A stretch of DNA of 64,000 nucleotides. It comes from an uncultured Flavobacteriales bacterium (lineage in GTDB: Bacteria > Bacteroidota > Bacteroidia > Palsa-965). The notes beneath the pieces are model-generated. The model was given only the letters and a program-made list of their open reading frames with translations. It was not told the origin of the DNA and made no database searches. Made by a program: the position numbers and the translations under genes. Location: NCBI GenBank assembly GCA_903873905.1, contig CAIQQJ010000106.1, positions 1-64,000 of the forward strand, read 5' to 3'. This document shows, one piece after another, positions 21,075-31,029 of the stretch; within the stretch, counting starts at the first letter, position 1, and each line of letters starts with the position of its first letter.

Positions 21075-22373
21075 ATGAACGCAACAGCAACAATTACATT
21101 TAAGGATTCTTTGCTCGCACATTTTGAGCAATCTCTTCCGTCCCTGTTCGGTGACGCGCAACTTCGTCGAAAGGCCGCTCTTTATTTTGAGGAAAAGGGA
21201 ATTCCAAATCGCAAATGGGAAGATTATAAATACATCAATCCAGAAGCAGTTCTAAAAAGTGATTTTGGTTTCCGCACGAATAGGATGCGTGAAATTACCC
21301 CACACGACATTAATGAATTCAAACTTGTAAAGGACTCGATCGTCATCGTAATTGCAAACGGAATTTATTCTGCGGAACTTTCTCCAATGAATACCTTGCC
21401 TGTTGGAATTACAATTTCGAATATTGCTGACGCTGTTGTTTCAAATGAAATTGCAAAAAAGCATTATGCAAAATACGCGAAGTTTGATGCTGATCCGTTT
21501 GTTGCCTTGAATACTGCAATGTGTGCAGGTGGTGTTTTCGTTCATGTTGCGAAAAATGTTCAGACAAAAACTCCAATTCAAATCATCCACGTTTCCAATT
21601 TCGAAACGCCTTCCATTGCTCAACCAAGAAACCTAATTGTGGTGGAAGAGTCTGCGGAAGCAATTGTGATTGAATCCTATGAAACAATTGGACCGATAAA
21701 AACTTTTCTGAATACACTTACAGAAGTTTATGTTGGGCCCAATGCAAAATTTGATCATTATCGAATTCAAACAGAAGGTGAAAATGCTTTTCAAATGAAC
21801 ACTTTGCAAGCTTCGGTTTGCGGAAATTCATTGTACAACACGTACACTTTTACTTTGGGTGGCATTTTCACCCGAAACAATCTCAACATTCTTTTCACTG
21901 AGAAAAATGGCGAGGCTCATTTGTACGGCTTGTATCCTATCACAAATTCACAAGTTGTTGACAATCACACAATCGTTGACCATGCGGTTCCGAATTGCAT
22001 GAGCAATGAATTGTACAAGGGTGTTGTGAATGAAAAAGCAAGTGCAACATTCAACGGAAAGATTTTCGTCCGTCCTGATGCGCAGAAAACAAATGCATTT
22101 CAGACCAACAGGAATATTTTGCTAAGTGATGATGCAACTGTCAATACAAAACCTCAGTTGGAAATTTATGCTGATGATGTGAAATGTTCGCATGGAACAT
22201 CAACAGGGAAAGTAAATGAAGATGCGATGTTTTATTTGCAGGCACGAGGAATTGGAAAAGAAAGTGCTCGCGCGTTACTCATTCGTGCATTCGCGGAAGA
22301 AGTGGTGGATCAAGTGAAGATTGAGGAGTTGAGAGATTACATTGACAAGAGAATTGATTCTATTTTAAAATGA
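21075..22373 (+). CDS. sufD: Fe-S cluster assembly protein SufD
   Basis: SufD-like: GIPNRKWEDYKY, NTYTFTLGG, CSHGTSTGKVNEDAMFYLQARGI. Confidence 0.95.
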   Translation: MNATATITFKDSLLAHFEQSLPSLFGDAQLRRKAALYFEEKGIPNRKWEDYKYINPEAVLKSDFGFRTNRMREITPHDINEFKLVKDSIVIVIANGIYSAELSPMNTLPVGITISNIADAVVSNEIAKKHYAKYAKFDADPFVALNTAMCAGGVFVHVAKNVQTKTPIQIIHVSNFETPSIAQPRNLIVVEESAEAIVIESYETIGPIKTFLNTLTEVYVGPNAKFDHYRIQTEGENAFQMNTLQASVCGNSLYNTYTFTLGGIFTRNNLNILFTEKNGEAHLYGLYPITNSQVVDNHTIVDHAVPNCMSNELYKGVVNEKASATFNGKIFVRPDAQKTNAFQTNRNILLSDDATVNTKPQLEIYADDVKCSHGTSTGKVNEDAMFYLQARGIGKESARALLIRAFAEEVVDQVKIEELRDYIDKRIDSILK

Positions 22374-23623
22374 ACTCGCTCGTCGAAAAAGAAAACCGGA
22401 AAATGAATTACGACATCAAAAAATACCGTTCAGATTTCCCTATTCTTTCGCGTGAAGTTTATGGAAAACCTCTAGTATATTTTGACAATGGGGCAACCAC
22501 CCAAAAACCAAAATCGGTAATTGATTCCATCAGTGATTATTATTCCCGATACAACTCCAACATTCATCGCGGTGTTCATCATTTAAGTCAGAAAGCATCT
22601 TTTGCCTATGAAAATGCGCGCGCAACGGTGCAAAAACACATCAACGCAAATTCTGCAAACGAAATTATTTTCACTCGCGGCACAACGGAAAGCATTAATC
22701 TTGTTGCGTATTCCTTCTTAAGAAATCGCTTGACTCCCGGTGATGAAATTCTCATTACCGAAATGGAACATCATTCCAATATTCTTCCTTGGCAAAGTTT
22801 GTGTGAAGAAAAAGGTGCCGTTCTCCGAATTGTTCCTGTAAATGATAATGGTGAATTGGAAATTGCTTCTCTGCAAAAACTACTTTCTCCCAAAACAAAA
22901 TTTTTCGCTTTTACACATGTTTCAAACACACTCGGAACAATTAATCAAGCGAAAGAAATTATTGAACTCGCACATGCCGCAAACATCACCGTGCTCGTGG
23001 ATGGCGCGCAAGCCATTCCGCATATGCAGGTCGATGTCCAAGATTTGAATTGCGATTTTTATTGTTTCTCCGCACATAAAATTTATGGCCCAACAGGAAT
23101 TGGCGCGCTGTATGTTAAAGAAGATATTCTTAATGACATGATTCCGTATCAAACAGGAGGAGGAACCATCAAGACAGTTTCATTCGAGAAAACAGTTTAT
23201 GTTGATGGCCCTCTGAAATTTGAAGCCGGCACACCGAACATTGAGGGTGCAATTGGATTTGCAAAAGCATTGGACTATGTGAATGAAATTGGAATGGAAA
23301 ATATCGCAATGCATGAACATAAATTATTGGTGTATGCGACAGAAAAAATGAAGGCAATTCCAGCAATGAGAATCATTGGAACTGCAAAAGAAAAAGCTGG
23401 TGTAATTTCATTTGTCGTTGGAAAAATTCATCCATTCGATCTTGGAACAATTTTGGATCAACAAGGAATTGCAGTTCGCACGGGCCATCATTGCACACAA
23501 CCTTTGATGGAACGTTTCGGAGTTCCTGGAACAGTTCGCGTTTCATTCGGATTGTACAATACAAAAGAGGAAGTGGATTTATTCATTATGGCTTTGGAAA
23601 AAGCACTAAAAATGCTTTCGTAA
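22370..23623 (+). CDS. sufS: Cysteine desulfurase SufS
   Basis: VYFDNGATTQKP, TRGTTESINLVA, CFSAHKIYGPTGIGALYV, VRTGHHCTQPLMERFGVPGTVRVSFGLYNT. Start may be 22403. Confidence 0.96.
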   Translation: MNSLVEKENRKMNYDIKKYRSDFPILSREVYGKPLVYFDNGATTQKPKSVIDSISDYYSRYNSNIHRGVHHLSQKASFAYENARATVQKHINANSANEIIFTRGTTESINLVAYSFLRNRLTPGDEILITEMEHHSNILPWQSLCEEKGAVLRIVPVNDNGELEIASLQKLLSPKTKFFAFTHVSNTLGTINQAKEIIELAHAANITVLVDGAQAIPHMQVDVQDLNCDFYCFSAHKIYGPTGIGALYVKEDILNDMIPYQTGGGTIKTVSFEKTVYVDGPLKFEAGTPNIEGAIGFAKALDYVNEIGMENIAMHEHKLLVYATEKMKAIPAMRIIGTAKEKAGVISFVVGKIHPFDLGTILDQQGIAVRTGHHCTQPLMERFGVPGTVRVSFGLYNTKEEVDLFIMALEKALKMLS

Positions 23624-23624
23624 T

Positions 23625-24053
23625 ATGAGTATTCAGGAAATCGAGAACGAAATAGTTGAAGAGTTTTCCATGTTTGAACAATGGGATGATAAATACCAAT
23701 ATCTCATTGACATGGGAAAATCGCTGACACCCATCGAGGAAAAATATAAAACTCCTGATCGCTTAATTAAAGGTTGTCAGAGTCAGGTTTGGTTGCACAC
23801 GGAATTAACTGGCGGAAAAATTATTTTTCATGCAGACAGCGACGCCATCATTACAAAAGGAATTGTTGCATTGTTAGTTCGCGTTTTTTCAAATCACACA
23901 CCGAAAGAAATCGTCGATGCACAATTGACATTCATTAATAAGATAGGTCTTGCAGAACACCTCTCACCCACTCGCGCGAACGGATTGGTATCAATGATTA
24001 AACAAATGAAATTGGATGCATTTGCATTACAATCAAATTCAAAAATGGAATGA
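23625..24053 (+). CDS. sufE: SufE family protein
   Basis: EFSMFEQWDDKYQYLIDMGKSL..LIKGCQSQVWL..HLSPTRANGLVSMIKQMK. Confidence 0.95.
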   Translation: MSIQEIENEIVEEFSMFEQWDDKYQYLIDMGKSLTPIEEKYKTPDRLIKGCQSQVWLHTELTGGKIIFHADSDAIITKGIVALLVRVFSNHTPKEIVDAQLTFINKIGLAEHLSPTRANGLVSMIKQMKLDAFALQSNSKME

Positions 24054-24388
24054 ACAACATGAACGTTAACATCGTATCCAACGATCCACAATTAACGCAA
24101 CAAGTAATTGATGCATTGAAGACTTGTTATGATCCTGAAATTCCCGTTGACATTTGGGAACTCGGATTGATTTATGAAATTGACATCAATGATGAAAAGG
24201 AAGTCAAGTTGCTCATGACTTTGACTTCTCCGAATTGTCCCGTTGCCGAATCTTTACCTGCTGATATTGCAGATAAAGTAAGAATGGTACGTGGCGTAAA
24301 ATCATGCGATATAAAACTCACCTTCACTCCACCATGGATAAAAGAGATGATGAGTGAAGTGGCACAATTGGAATTAGGGTTTATGTGA
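24050..24388 (+). CDS. DUF59/MIP18-like SufT/PaaD family protein
   Basis: VIDALKTCYDPEIPVDIWELGLIYEIDI..LTSPNCPVAESLP..VRGVKSCDIKLTFTPPW. Confidence 0.92.
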   Translation: MNNMNVNIVSNDPQLTQQVIDALKTCYDPEIPVDIWELGLIYEIDINDEKEVKLLMTLTSPNCPVAESLPADIADKVRMVRGVKSCDIKLTFTPPWIKEMMSEVAQLELGFM

Positions 24389-24391
24389 AAA

Positions 24392-24497
24392 AGTATTGAG
24401 TATTTAGTATTGGGTATTGAGACTGTGTGAGACAAAATATTTTTCACACACTTTCAGAATACCTTTTCTCAATACTCAATTCGCAATACTCAATACT
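24392..24497. repeat. Gene-less inverted repeat filling the sufT-DUF2480 junction
   Basis: Arms 24392-24421 (agtattgagtatttagtattgggtattgag) and 24468-24497 (ctcaatactcaattcgcaatactcaatact) match 26/30 as inverted repeats; inner TGTGTGA/TCACACA stem at 24424-24430/24444-24450. Confidence 0.9.
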
Positions 24498-24502
24498 AGC
24501 AA

Positions 24503-25009
24503 ATGGAGGAAATCACAAACAAAGTCGCCAATAGCGGATTGATCACAATCGATCTTGGAGAATTATATCTTCCTGGCGAACGCGTGGTGATTGACATCAA
24601 GGACCAACTTTTTCAGGAATTGATTTTACGCGAAAAAGATTTTCGTGAATTTATCAAGTCGCACGATTGGTCGCAATACAAGGACAAGTATGTTGCATTA
24701 ACCTGTTCGGCAGATGCAATCATTCCGGATTGGACATGGATGTTATTGGCATCAGCATTGCAACCATTTGCAAAGAAAATTGTTTTTGGTTCAATTGAAG
24801 TTTTGGAAACTGTTTTGTTTGATGAAACACTTTTGAATTTGGATATTGAAAAATACCGCGATGCTCGAATTGTTATTAAAGGTTGTGGAGATAAACCCGT
24901 TCCAAAATCAGCTTACATCGAATTGACAAGAAAACTCCAGCCAATTGTAAAAAGTCTCATGTACGGTGAACCTTGTTCTACCGTTCCGATTTTCAAACAA
25001 GCCAAATAA
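24503..25009 (+). CDS. DUF2480 family protein
   Basis: ITIDLGELYLPGERVVIDIKDQLF..LREKDFREFIKSHDWSQYKDKYVALTCSADAIIPDWTWML. Confidence 0.85.
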   Translation: MEEITNKVANSGLITIDLGELYLPGERVVIDIKDQLFQELILREKDFREFIKSHDWSQYKDKYVALTCSADAIIPDWTWMLLASALQPFAKKIVFGSIEVLETVLFDETLLNLDIEKYRDARIVIKGCGDKPVPKSAYIELTRKLQPIVKSLMYGEPCSTVPIFKQAK

Positions 25010-25012
25010 AAA

Positions 25013-25036
25013 ACGCCCTGTATTTCTACAAGGCGT
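25013..25036. terminator. Bidirectional terminator hairpin between convergent genes
   Basis: ACGCCCTGTA-TTTC-TACAAGGCGT with flanking A6 and T-rich tail; duplicated at 27993-28016. Confidence 0.75.
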
Positions 25037-25058
25037 TTCTTTCAAACAACAATTTCAT

Positions 25059-27779
25059 TTATTTCTGAACAGAAATCTTTTCAAGCTTCTGATCATTTCC
25101 TGAAGAAAGTTTCATCAAGTACATTCCTGAAGAAACATTTTCCAAAATTATTTGTTTCGCGAAACCTGCATTCACATTGTTTTCCTTTGAGGTGAAAACA
25201 ACACGGCCTTCCAGATCCATCACTTCAATTAACAAGTCACCAACATTTTCATTGACAGAAACAGTGAAAATCCCATTGTTCGGATTCGGGAAAATTTCAA
25301 TTCCATTTGCAAATGTATTTTCAATAATTCCTGTACAAGCATTTACATTAATTGTAAGCAAACTTGATGCGGAACAACCGGTGATTGAATCTGTGTAATT
25401 GTAAGTGAGAATGTGCGGACCAACACCAGCACTTGTTGGATTGAATGTTGTTAAGGTTACTGCAGTTCCAGTCCAAACTCCACCAGCAGGTGTTGCTGTA
25501 AGTGAAACAACTCCATCATTCAAACATGGCGTAAAGGTTGATGCGGATGTTGTAACAACTGGATTGGAATTTACCGTTACTGTTGTTGTTGCAGTTCCCA
25601 TACATCCATTCACATCTGTTCCTGTAAGCGTATAAGTTGTGGTGCTTGACGGAAATGCGGAAACTGTATTACCAACTAAATTTCCTGGCATCCAATCATA
25701 AGTACTTGCTCCAGAAGCAGTAAGTGTCACAGATGATCCTGTGCAAATTGCAGTAGGTGATGCAATAGCTGAAACTGTTGGCAATGCATTTACTGAAATG
25801 GTTGCTGTTGTTGTTCCAATACATCCATTCACATCTGTTCCTGCAACTGTGTAAGTTGTAGCTGTTGTTGGTAAAACCATAACTGTTGCACCAGTCAAAT
25901 TTATCGGTTGCCAAACATAACTTGTCGCTCCACTTGCTGAAAGTACTGCAAAACTGCCATAACAAACAGTCAGTGGAGAACCCATTGCAATAATGGTTGG
26001 AAGTGCATTTACTGTAACAGTTGTTGTTGCTGTATTTATACACCCGAAGGCATTTGTTCCTGTTACTGTATAGGTTAATGTAGAAACGGGAACAAAAGAA
26101 ACTGCATTGATAACGCCACCCGACCAAGCATAAGTTGATGCGCCACTTCCAGAAAGTGTTACGCCACCTCCTGCACAAACAGAAGACGCAGTTGAATTCG
26201 CTGTAACCGTTGGAATAGGATTCACTGTTACCGTTGTTGTTGCTGTATTCGTACAACCGAAAGCACCAGTTCCTGTTACTGTATAGGTTAATGTAGAAAT
26301 GGGAACAAAAGAAACTGCATTGATAACTCCACCCGACCACGCATATGTTGATGCACCACTTCCAGAAAGCGTTACGCTACCTCCTGCACAAACTGATGCT
26401 GCCGTGCTATTAGCCACAACTGTTGGAATTGGATTTACTGAAACTGAAACTGAAGCAGTGTTCACACATCCAAAAGCATCAGTTCCTGTTACTGTATAAG
26501 AAGTCAATGTTGTTGGGGAGACTGAAATGGCTGCAGAATTACCGCCAGAACTCCAAGCATAAGTTGAAGCGCCACTTGCTGTGAGTGTAATACTTGATCC
26601 CAAACAAACGGAAGGAGAGGCTGGTGAAATTGCAACCGTTGGCAATGCATGTATCGTAATTGCAAGTTGTGTTGGAAGACTACTTCCGCAAGAATTATTT
26701 GCAGTAACAGTTATTGAACCAGAAGTCGATCCTGCTGACACAACAATGGCTGTCGTTCCTTGACCGCTTGTGATGGAAGATCCTGCTGGAACTGTCCATG
26801 TATAGGATGTTGCACTTGCAACAGCTGTGATTGAATAATTCAAAAGTGTTGAACCACTGCAAACAGAATTGCTTCCTGTGATACTTGTTGGAGAAACTGG
26901 CGCCGAACCTGAATTGTTATAAGTGATTACAACCATTCCATTTCCTGATCGTGTTCCTGCTGTAATTGTTGTACTGCTAAGTGTTCCTGTGAAGCAAGAT
27001 CCGCCACCGCCACCGCCGCCTGGAGTTGTGTCGGAACCATTTCCTCCTGAACCACCGCCATAATATCCACCACCACCACCACCACCGCCACCTGTTCCAT
27101 TGTAGAAAATAGTTGAACCATTGCCACCTTGCGCAAGAGTTCCATCTTGCCCTGCAGTCCAATTGGCACGAAGGCATGCAGCATTACCCGCATATGCACC
27201 ATGAATTCCTCCACCAATTTGTGTTCCACCACCAGCTCCATCTCCACCACCACCCTGACAATTGCATGGCGTTCCAACACCGAATGTTCCGCTGCCGCCT
27301 GTAAGTCCACCACCAGCTCCACCATTTCCAGCAGGACCTGCAACTTGACAACCAGGCCAAGTTCCATTGCTTCCTGCGCCACCGCCACCACCAGCAACAA
27401 TCACACGATTTGCAAGTGCATTCACATTCAAGCGAACATCAGAAGCTCCGCCGCCATTTCCTGCAAAGTCAACAGCAGGATTTCCATTCGTTCCTCCAGT
27501 TCCACCTCCATTGTATCCGTTTTGACCACCAACATAAATGTAAAGGATATCACCAGGTGTAACAGTTAAGTTTCCTGTTGCATATCCACCCAAACCCGAC
27601 GTTCCACCAATAGCAGCAACGCCGCCTTGTGCACCATAAGTCTGAAGTGTAATACTTGAAACGCAGGGCGGAACTGTAAAAGTTTGAACCGCTCCTGTGA
27701 AATTGAATGTTTGTGTTGTTTGTGCAAAGGTTAATAGTGCACAAGCAACCGCAAGGGTTGTAAGTAGGGTTTTTTTCAT
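25059..27779 (-). CDS. Glycine-rich/Ig-like repeat secreted protein with T9SS type A sorting domain
   Basis: MKKTLLTTLAVACALLTFAQ signal peptide, GAQGG..GGGGGAG glycine-rich domain, repeated SVCAGGSVTLSGSGASTYAWSGG modules, CTD ..DLEGRVVFTSKENN..SGMYLMKLSSGNDQKLEKISVQK. Start 27779 preferred over 27866. Confidence 0.85.
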   Translation of the reverse strand: MKKTLLTTLAVACALLTFAQTTQTFNFTGAVQTFTVPPCVSSITLQTYGAQGGVAAIGGTSGLGGYATGNLTVTPGDILYIYVGGQNGYNGGGTGGTNGNPAVDFAGNGGGASDVRLNVNALANRVIVAGGGGGAGSNGTWPGCQVAGPAGNGGAGGGLTGGSGTFGVGTPCNCQGGGGDGAGGGTQIGGGIHGAYAGNAACLRANWTAGQDGTLAQGGNGSTIFYNGTGGGGGGGGGYYGGGSGGNGSDTTPGGGGGGGSCFTGTLSSTTITAGTRSGNGMVVITYNNSGSAPVSPTSITGSNSVCSGSTLLNYSITAVASATSYTWTVPAGSSITSGQGTTAIVVSAGSTSGSITVTANNSCGSSLPTQLAITIHALPTVAISPASPSVCLGSSITLTASGASTYAWSSGGNSAAISVSPTTLTSYTVTGTDAFGCVNTASVSVSVNPIPTVVANSTAASVCAGGSVTLSGSGASTYAWSGGVINAVSFVPISTLTYTVTGTGAFGCTNTATTTVTVNPIPTVTANSTASSVCAGGGVTLSGSGASTYAWSGGVINAVSFVPVSTLTYTVTGTNAFGCINTATTTVTVNALPTIIAMGSPLTVCYGSFAVLSASGATSYVWQPINLTGATVMVLPTTATTYTVAGTDVNGCIGTTTATISVNALPTVSAIASPTAICTGSSVTLTASGASTYDWMPGNLVGNTVSAFPSSTTTYTLTGTDVNGCMGTATTTVTVNSNPVVTTSASTFTPCLNDGVVSLTATPAGGVWTGTAVTLTTFNPTSAGVGPHILTYNYTDSITGCSASSLLTINVNACTGIIENTFANGIEIFPNPNNGIFTVSVNENVGDLLIEVMDLEGRVVFTSKENNVNAGFAKQIILENVSSGMYLMKLSSGNDQKLEKISVQK

Positions 27780-27887
27780 GAAAAGTTTTTTGTGGGGTAA
27801 ATACTGACGGATTTTTAACAGAAGAAAGATACAAAATAAATCTTCTGTGAATAAATAATTCCACAAATTAGAGAATGAAAATTATTC

Positions 27888-27963
27888 GGGCGTGCCCTTC
27901 GTGCCTCAGGTCGGGCTAACCGCTTTTACTCCTTCCCAACAATATTGTTGAGATGGGGTACCG
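27888..27963. repeat. Dispersed structured intergenic repeat (GGGCGTGCC family), copy A
   Basis: gggcgtgccc..ggtcgggctaaccgctt..cccaacaatattgttg; related to 35951 and 50272. Confidence 0.75.
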
Positions 27964-27992
27964 TTTCGATTTTCAAACAAGTCAAATAAAAA

Positions 27993-28016
27993 ACGCCCTG
28001 TATTTCTACAAGGCGT
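27993..28016. terminator. Duplicated terminator hairpin
   Basis: Same hairpin as 25013-25036 within a longer duplicated segment. Confidence 0.75.
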
Positions 28017-28038
28017 TTCTTTCAAACAACAATTTCAT

Positions 28039-30285
28039 TTATTTCTGAACAGAAATCTTTTCAAGCTTCTGATCATTTCCTGAAGAAAGTTTCATCATGT
28101 ACATTCCTGAAGAAATATTTTCAAGACTAATTTGTTTCACGAAGCCAGAAGCAACATTGTTTTCCATAGAAGAGAAAACCACGCGACCTTGAAGATCCAT
28201 TACTTCAATCAACACTTCGGTTGCTGATGCATTGATTGCAACATTGAATGTTCCGCTGTTTGGATTTGGATAAACTGAAATTCCATTTGCGAAGGTGGTT
28301 TCAACAACACCCGCACACGCATCCACAATAACGACATCGGTGGCAAAATCAACACAACCACTTGCACTATCTGTTACAGTGTAAGTAAGGTTAAAAGTTC
28401 CATTACCGGAAAGTGCAGGGAAGAAAACTGTTCCACTAGCATTTGTTCCAACTCCAATGCCGGAATAAGACCCACCCAAAGGCAAACCTTGTGAAAGCAA
28501 TTGTGCGCCATCATTCAAACAAACGGTTGCTGAAGGAAAATTGAAAGTAACATCAGCGGGAACATTTACCGTAACAATTGAAGGACATCCAAGTCCGCTT
28601 GCTGAGCATGATGCTTCTGAAAAAGCAGCATCGGAATAACCCAATGTTTCAGCTGATCCACCGAAAGTAGAAGTAGAACCTTCGTAATGCCAGTACCAAC
28701 GGTTGTTCCAAGGACAGAAAATTAAACTTGCCATGTCACTCAAGTCTCCGAAGCTTCCAACTGATGTAACGGGGCCATTCGGCAATACACGGCGGTGAAT
28801 GTCTGCATCATTATAATCGCGATAAACAACAGAGAAAGTTCCATCGCAAGTTGCTTCAAGTATACCCCAGTCACTCCAGTTTTCAGAACCATAAAACTGT
28901 GGTGAATTCAAATAACCCAAGTCGGTTACAAAACCATTATCCAAATCAACAACATACCAATGTTGTGTGTCTCCACTGTATAATCCTAAATAACCGTAAC
29001 CTGCAAAAATTCCATTCTGCTGATTGTAGGTTCCCATATCAATGGATTGAGAAAGCTGAATGATTTCATTCGTGAATGCAAGATTGCTATCCAAACCACG
29101 GATTGCATCAACTGTAAATTGGCTTGGACCTCCTTGTGGATCAGAAGCGAGTGCATTATTCCATAATGTCCAAATTTTCGCAGAACGAAGATCAGAGAAC
29201 ATTCCATCACGAATTGGCAATGGCACACCTGAAGCAGGATTCAAATCAAGATCATAACGAACACAATTGTTATCACCATTTAAATAAACGTGTGTATGGG
29301 TAATTGCCATTCCACCACGATCATCTCCTGCAATATTATTCTCATCCACAATCAATGAATCAAAAGCCAATAATGTATCAACGGTAAAACTTTCCATAAA
29401 GTCAATAGCCGAAACGTAATAGGCTGTGCTTGTTGTAAGAGAAGGAGTTGTATAAATTATTGCTGAATCCAAAAACTGTGTTTGATTAACATCTGAGAAC
29501 CAAGCGAATTGTGTTCCACCGGAAGCATTCAAATTGATGGAAGTTCCATAACATGCATAATTTGTACTGTTATTATTTACAATTGGACTCGAACCGACAG
29601 CAACATATAAATTTCCTGTTGTCATACATCCATTAGCGTCAGTTGCAGTATACAATAAATTATAGGAGCCTGAATTGAGATTGATGGGGTTGAAATTTGA
29701 ACCCGTAACTCCCGGACCAGAAAACATTCCTCCTGCAGGTGATCCTGTAAGAGGATAAACTCCTCCTAACGCGCATGTAGAAGTGTCACTAATGGAGAGT
29801 GCTGAAAATTGAACAGGAGGTCCATTTAAGCAATAATTATAAGTGAGTTTCATGCGAACCTTATTCAATGCACAGAACCCTGTTCCACCTGAAGGAATCA
29901 AAAGAAAATCGATGGAGTCATTGGCATTCCATGAACTTATATCTACCGAACTGAAGGTCCAAATTGTTGAGTCCTCGGGAGCGCAGTTAAACATACTGTA
30001 GTTTGTACTTCCTTGATAGTTTGTGGTTTCATCGTACAAATTAAGATAATCATTGTAAAAATTTCCTTGGTAATAAACGACCAAAGTTGCCGTCCCAAAA
30101 GGAATGGAATGGGTGTTTGCAAATCGGAATAACAATGAATCGTTTGGTGCATTACTTAGGGTATCAAATAATGAATTGTTGTTATTCACAGCTCTTCCAA
30201 GAGCGGAATAGGTTTGTGCATTCGACAAGTTTGGAACAAACCAAACAGCCAATGCAACTAGTAGGCGGAGTACTAATTTTTTCAT
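28039..30285 (-). CDS. Large secreted protein with T9SS type A sorting domain
   Basis: Signal peptide MKKLVLRLLVALAVWFVPNLSNAQ; CTD nearly identical to that of 25059..27779. Confidence 0.85.
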   Translation of the reverse strand: MKKLVLRLLVALAVWFVPNLSNAQTYSALGRAVNNNNSLFDTLSNAPNDSLLFRFANTHSIPFGTATLVVYYQGNFYNDYLNLYDETTNYQGSTNYSMFNCAPEDSTIWTFSSVDISSWNANDSIDFLLIPSGGTGFCALNKVRMKLTYNYCLNGPPVQFSALSISDTSTCALGGVYPLTGSPAGGMFSGPGVTGSNFNPINLNSGSYNLLYTATDANGCMTTGNLYVAVGSSPIVNNNSTNYACYGTSINLNASGGTQFAWFSDVNQTQFLDSAIIYTTPSLTTSTAYYVSAIDFMESFTVDTLLAFDSLIVDENNIAGDDRGGMAITHTHVYLNGDNNCVRYDLDLNPASGVPLPIRDGMFSDLRSAKIWTLWNNALASDPQGGPSQFTVDAIRGLDSNLAFTNEIIQLSQSIDMGTYNQQNGIFAGYGYLGLYSGDTQHWYVVDLDNGFVTDLGYLNSPQFYGSENWSDWGILEATCDGTFSVVYRDYNDADIHRRVLPNGPVTSVGSFGDLSDMASLIFCPWNNRWYWHYEGSTSTFGGSAETLGYSDAAFSEASCSASGLGCPSIVTVNVPADVTFNFPSATVCLNDGAQLLSQGLPLGGSYSGIGVGTNASGTVFFPALSGNGTFNLTYTVTDSASGCVDFATDVVIVDACAGVVETTFANGISVYPNPNSGTFNVAINASATEVLIEVMDLQGRVVFSSMENNVASGFVKQISLENISSGMYMMKLSSGNDQKLEKISVQK

Positions 30286-30555
30286 TTTGTTTTTTTAAGG
30301 GTTAAGGAAATTTTAAGAGGCGCAAACTTACGCTTATTCAGTTGAAAAAAAACAATAAAATAAAAAACTTCAGCGCTTCTTTGAAATAAAAACAAATAAA
30401 TTCATATGGAAGGAATGTTATTGAAATCAATCGGCATTTAATTGAATTGCGAAAGCCTAAATGAAAATACCTTGTCCTTGAATAATTATTTCAATCGACT
30501 AATTTGTTACCTTTCTATCAACTGCTATAACTTTATAGCAGCGTTAAAAAAAAAC

Positions 30556-30906
30556 ATGAAAAAATATTTTTTATTTATTGCTTTGGGAGTTTTTCAGATC
30601 ATTTTTCTCAATGGACAAACGAATGCTAGAAGTGTCGATGTTCAATCGAAGATTATAAGTGATACAATTGTTGCAAATTCAAAATTAATTCTAGACACCA
30701 ACATAACCGACACCCGTATAATCCGTTTTAATGCAACTTTTACCAGAGGAGGCATTTCCATTACCCAAACTATTAAAGGCAACCATTTCACGCCTTCCTA
30801 CTATGGCTGTAAATCTGGCGACATTATAATTGTAGAGGAAATTTATGCCAAAGATAAAACTGGAAAGAAAATAAAACTTCCCGTTCGAAAATATGTGATC
30901 CGATAA
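30556..30906 (+). CDS. Hypothetical secreted protein
   Basis: MKKYFLFIALGVFQIIFLNGQ signal peptide; start moved from 30442. Confidence 0.5.
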   Translation: MKKYFLFIALGVFQIIFLNGQTNARSVDVQSKIISDTIVANSKLILDTNITDTRIIRFNATFTRGGISITQTIKGNHFTPSYYGCKSGDIIIVEEIYAKDKTGKKIKLPVRKYVIR

Positions 30907-31029
30907 ACTTCATAATGAAGACTTTTGGGATATGCAAAAAACGGTTTTGAAAGGTGAGCTTCCAAATCAATTCAAAACAACCTTTCAGCTCATCTGCACA
31001 TCTGAAATTTGCACATCTACACATCATTC

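Noticed and set aside
26927-27569. Long ORFs antisense or out of frame to the glycine-rich gene (e.g. 26927..27400, 27129..27569)
   Set aside because: Composition artefacts of repetitive GGT/CCA-rich coding sequence; translations are low complexity (V/E/L or S/T/C runs) with no plausible start context.
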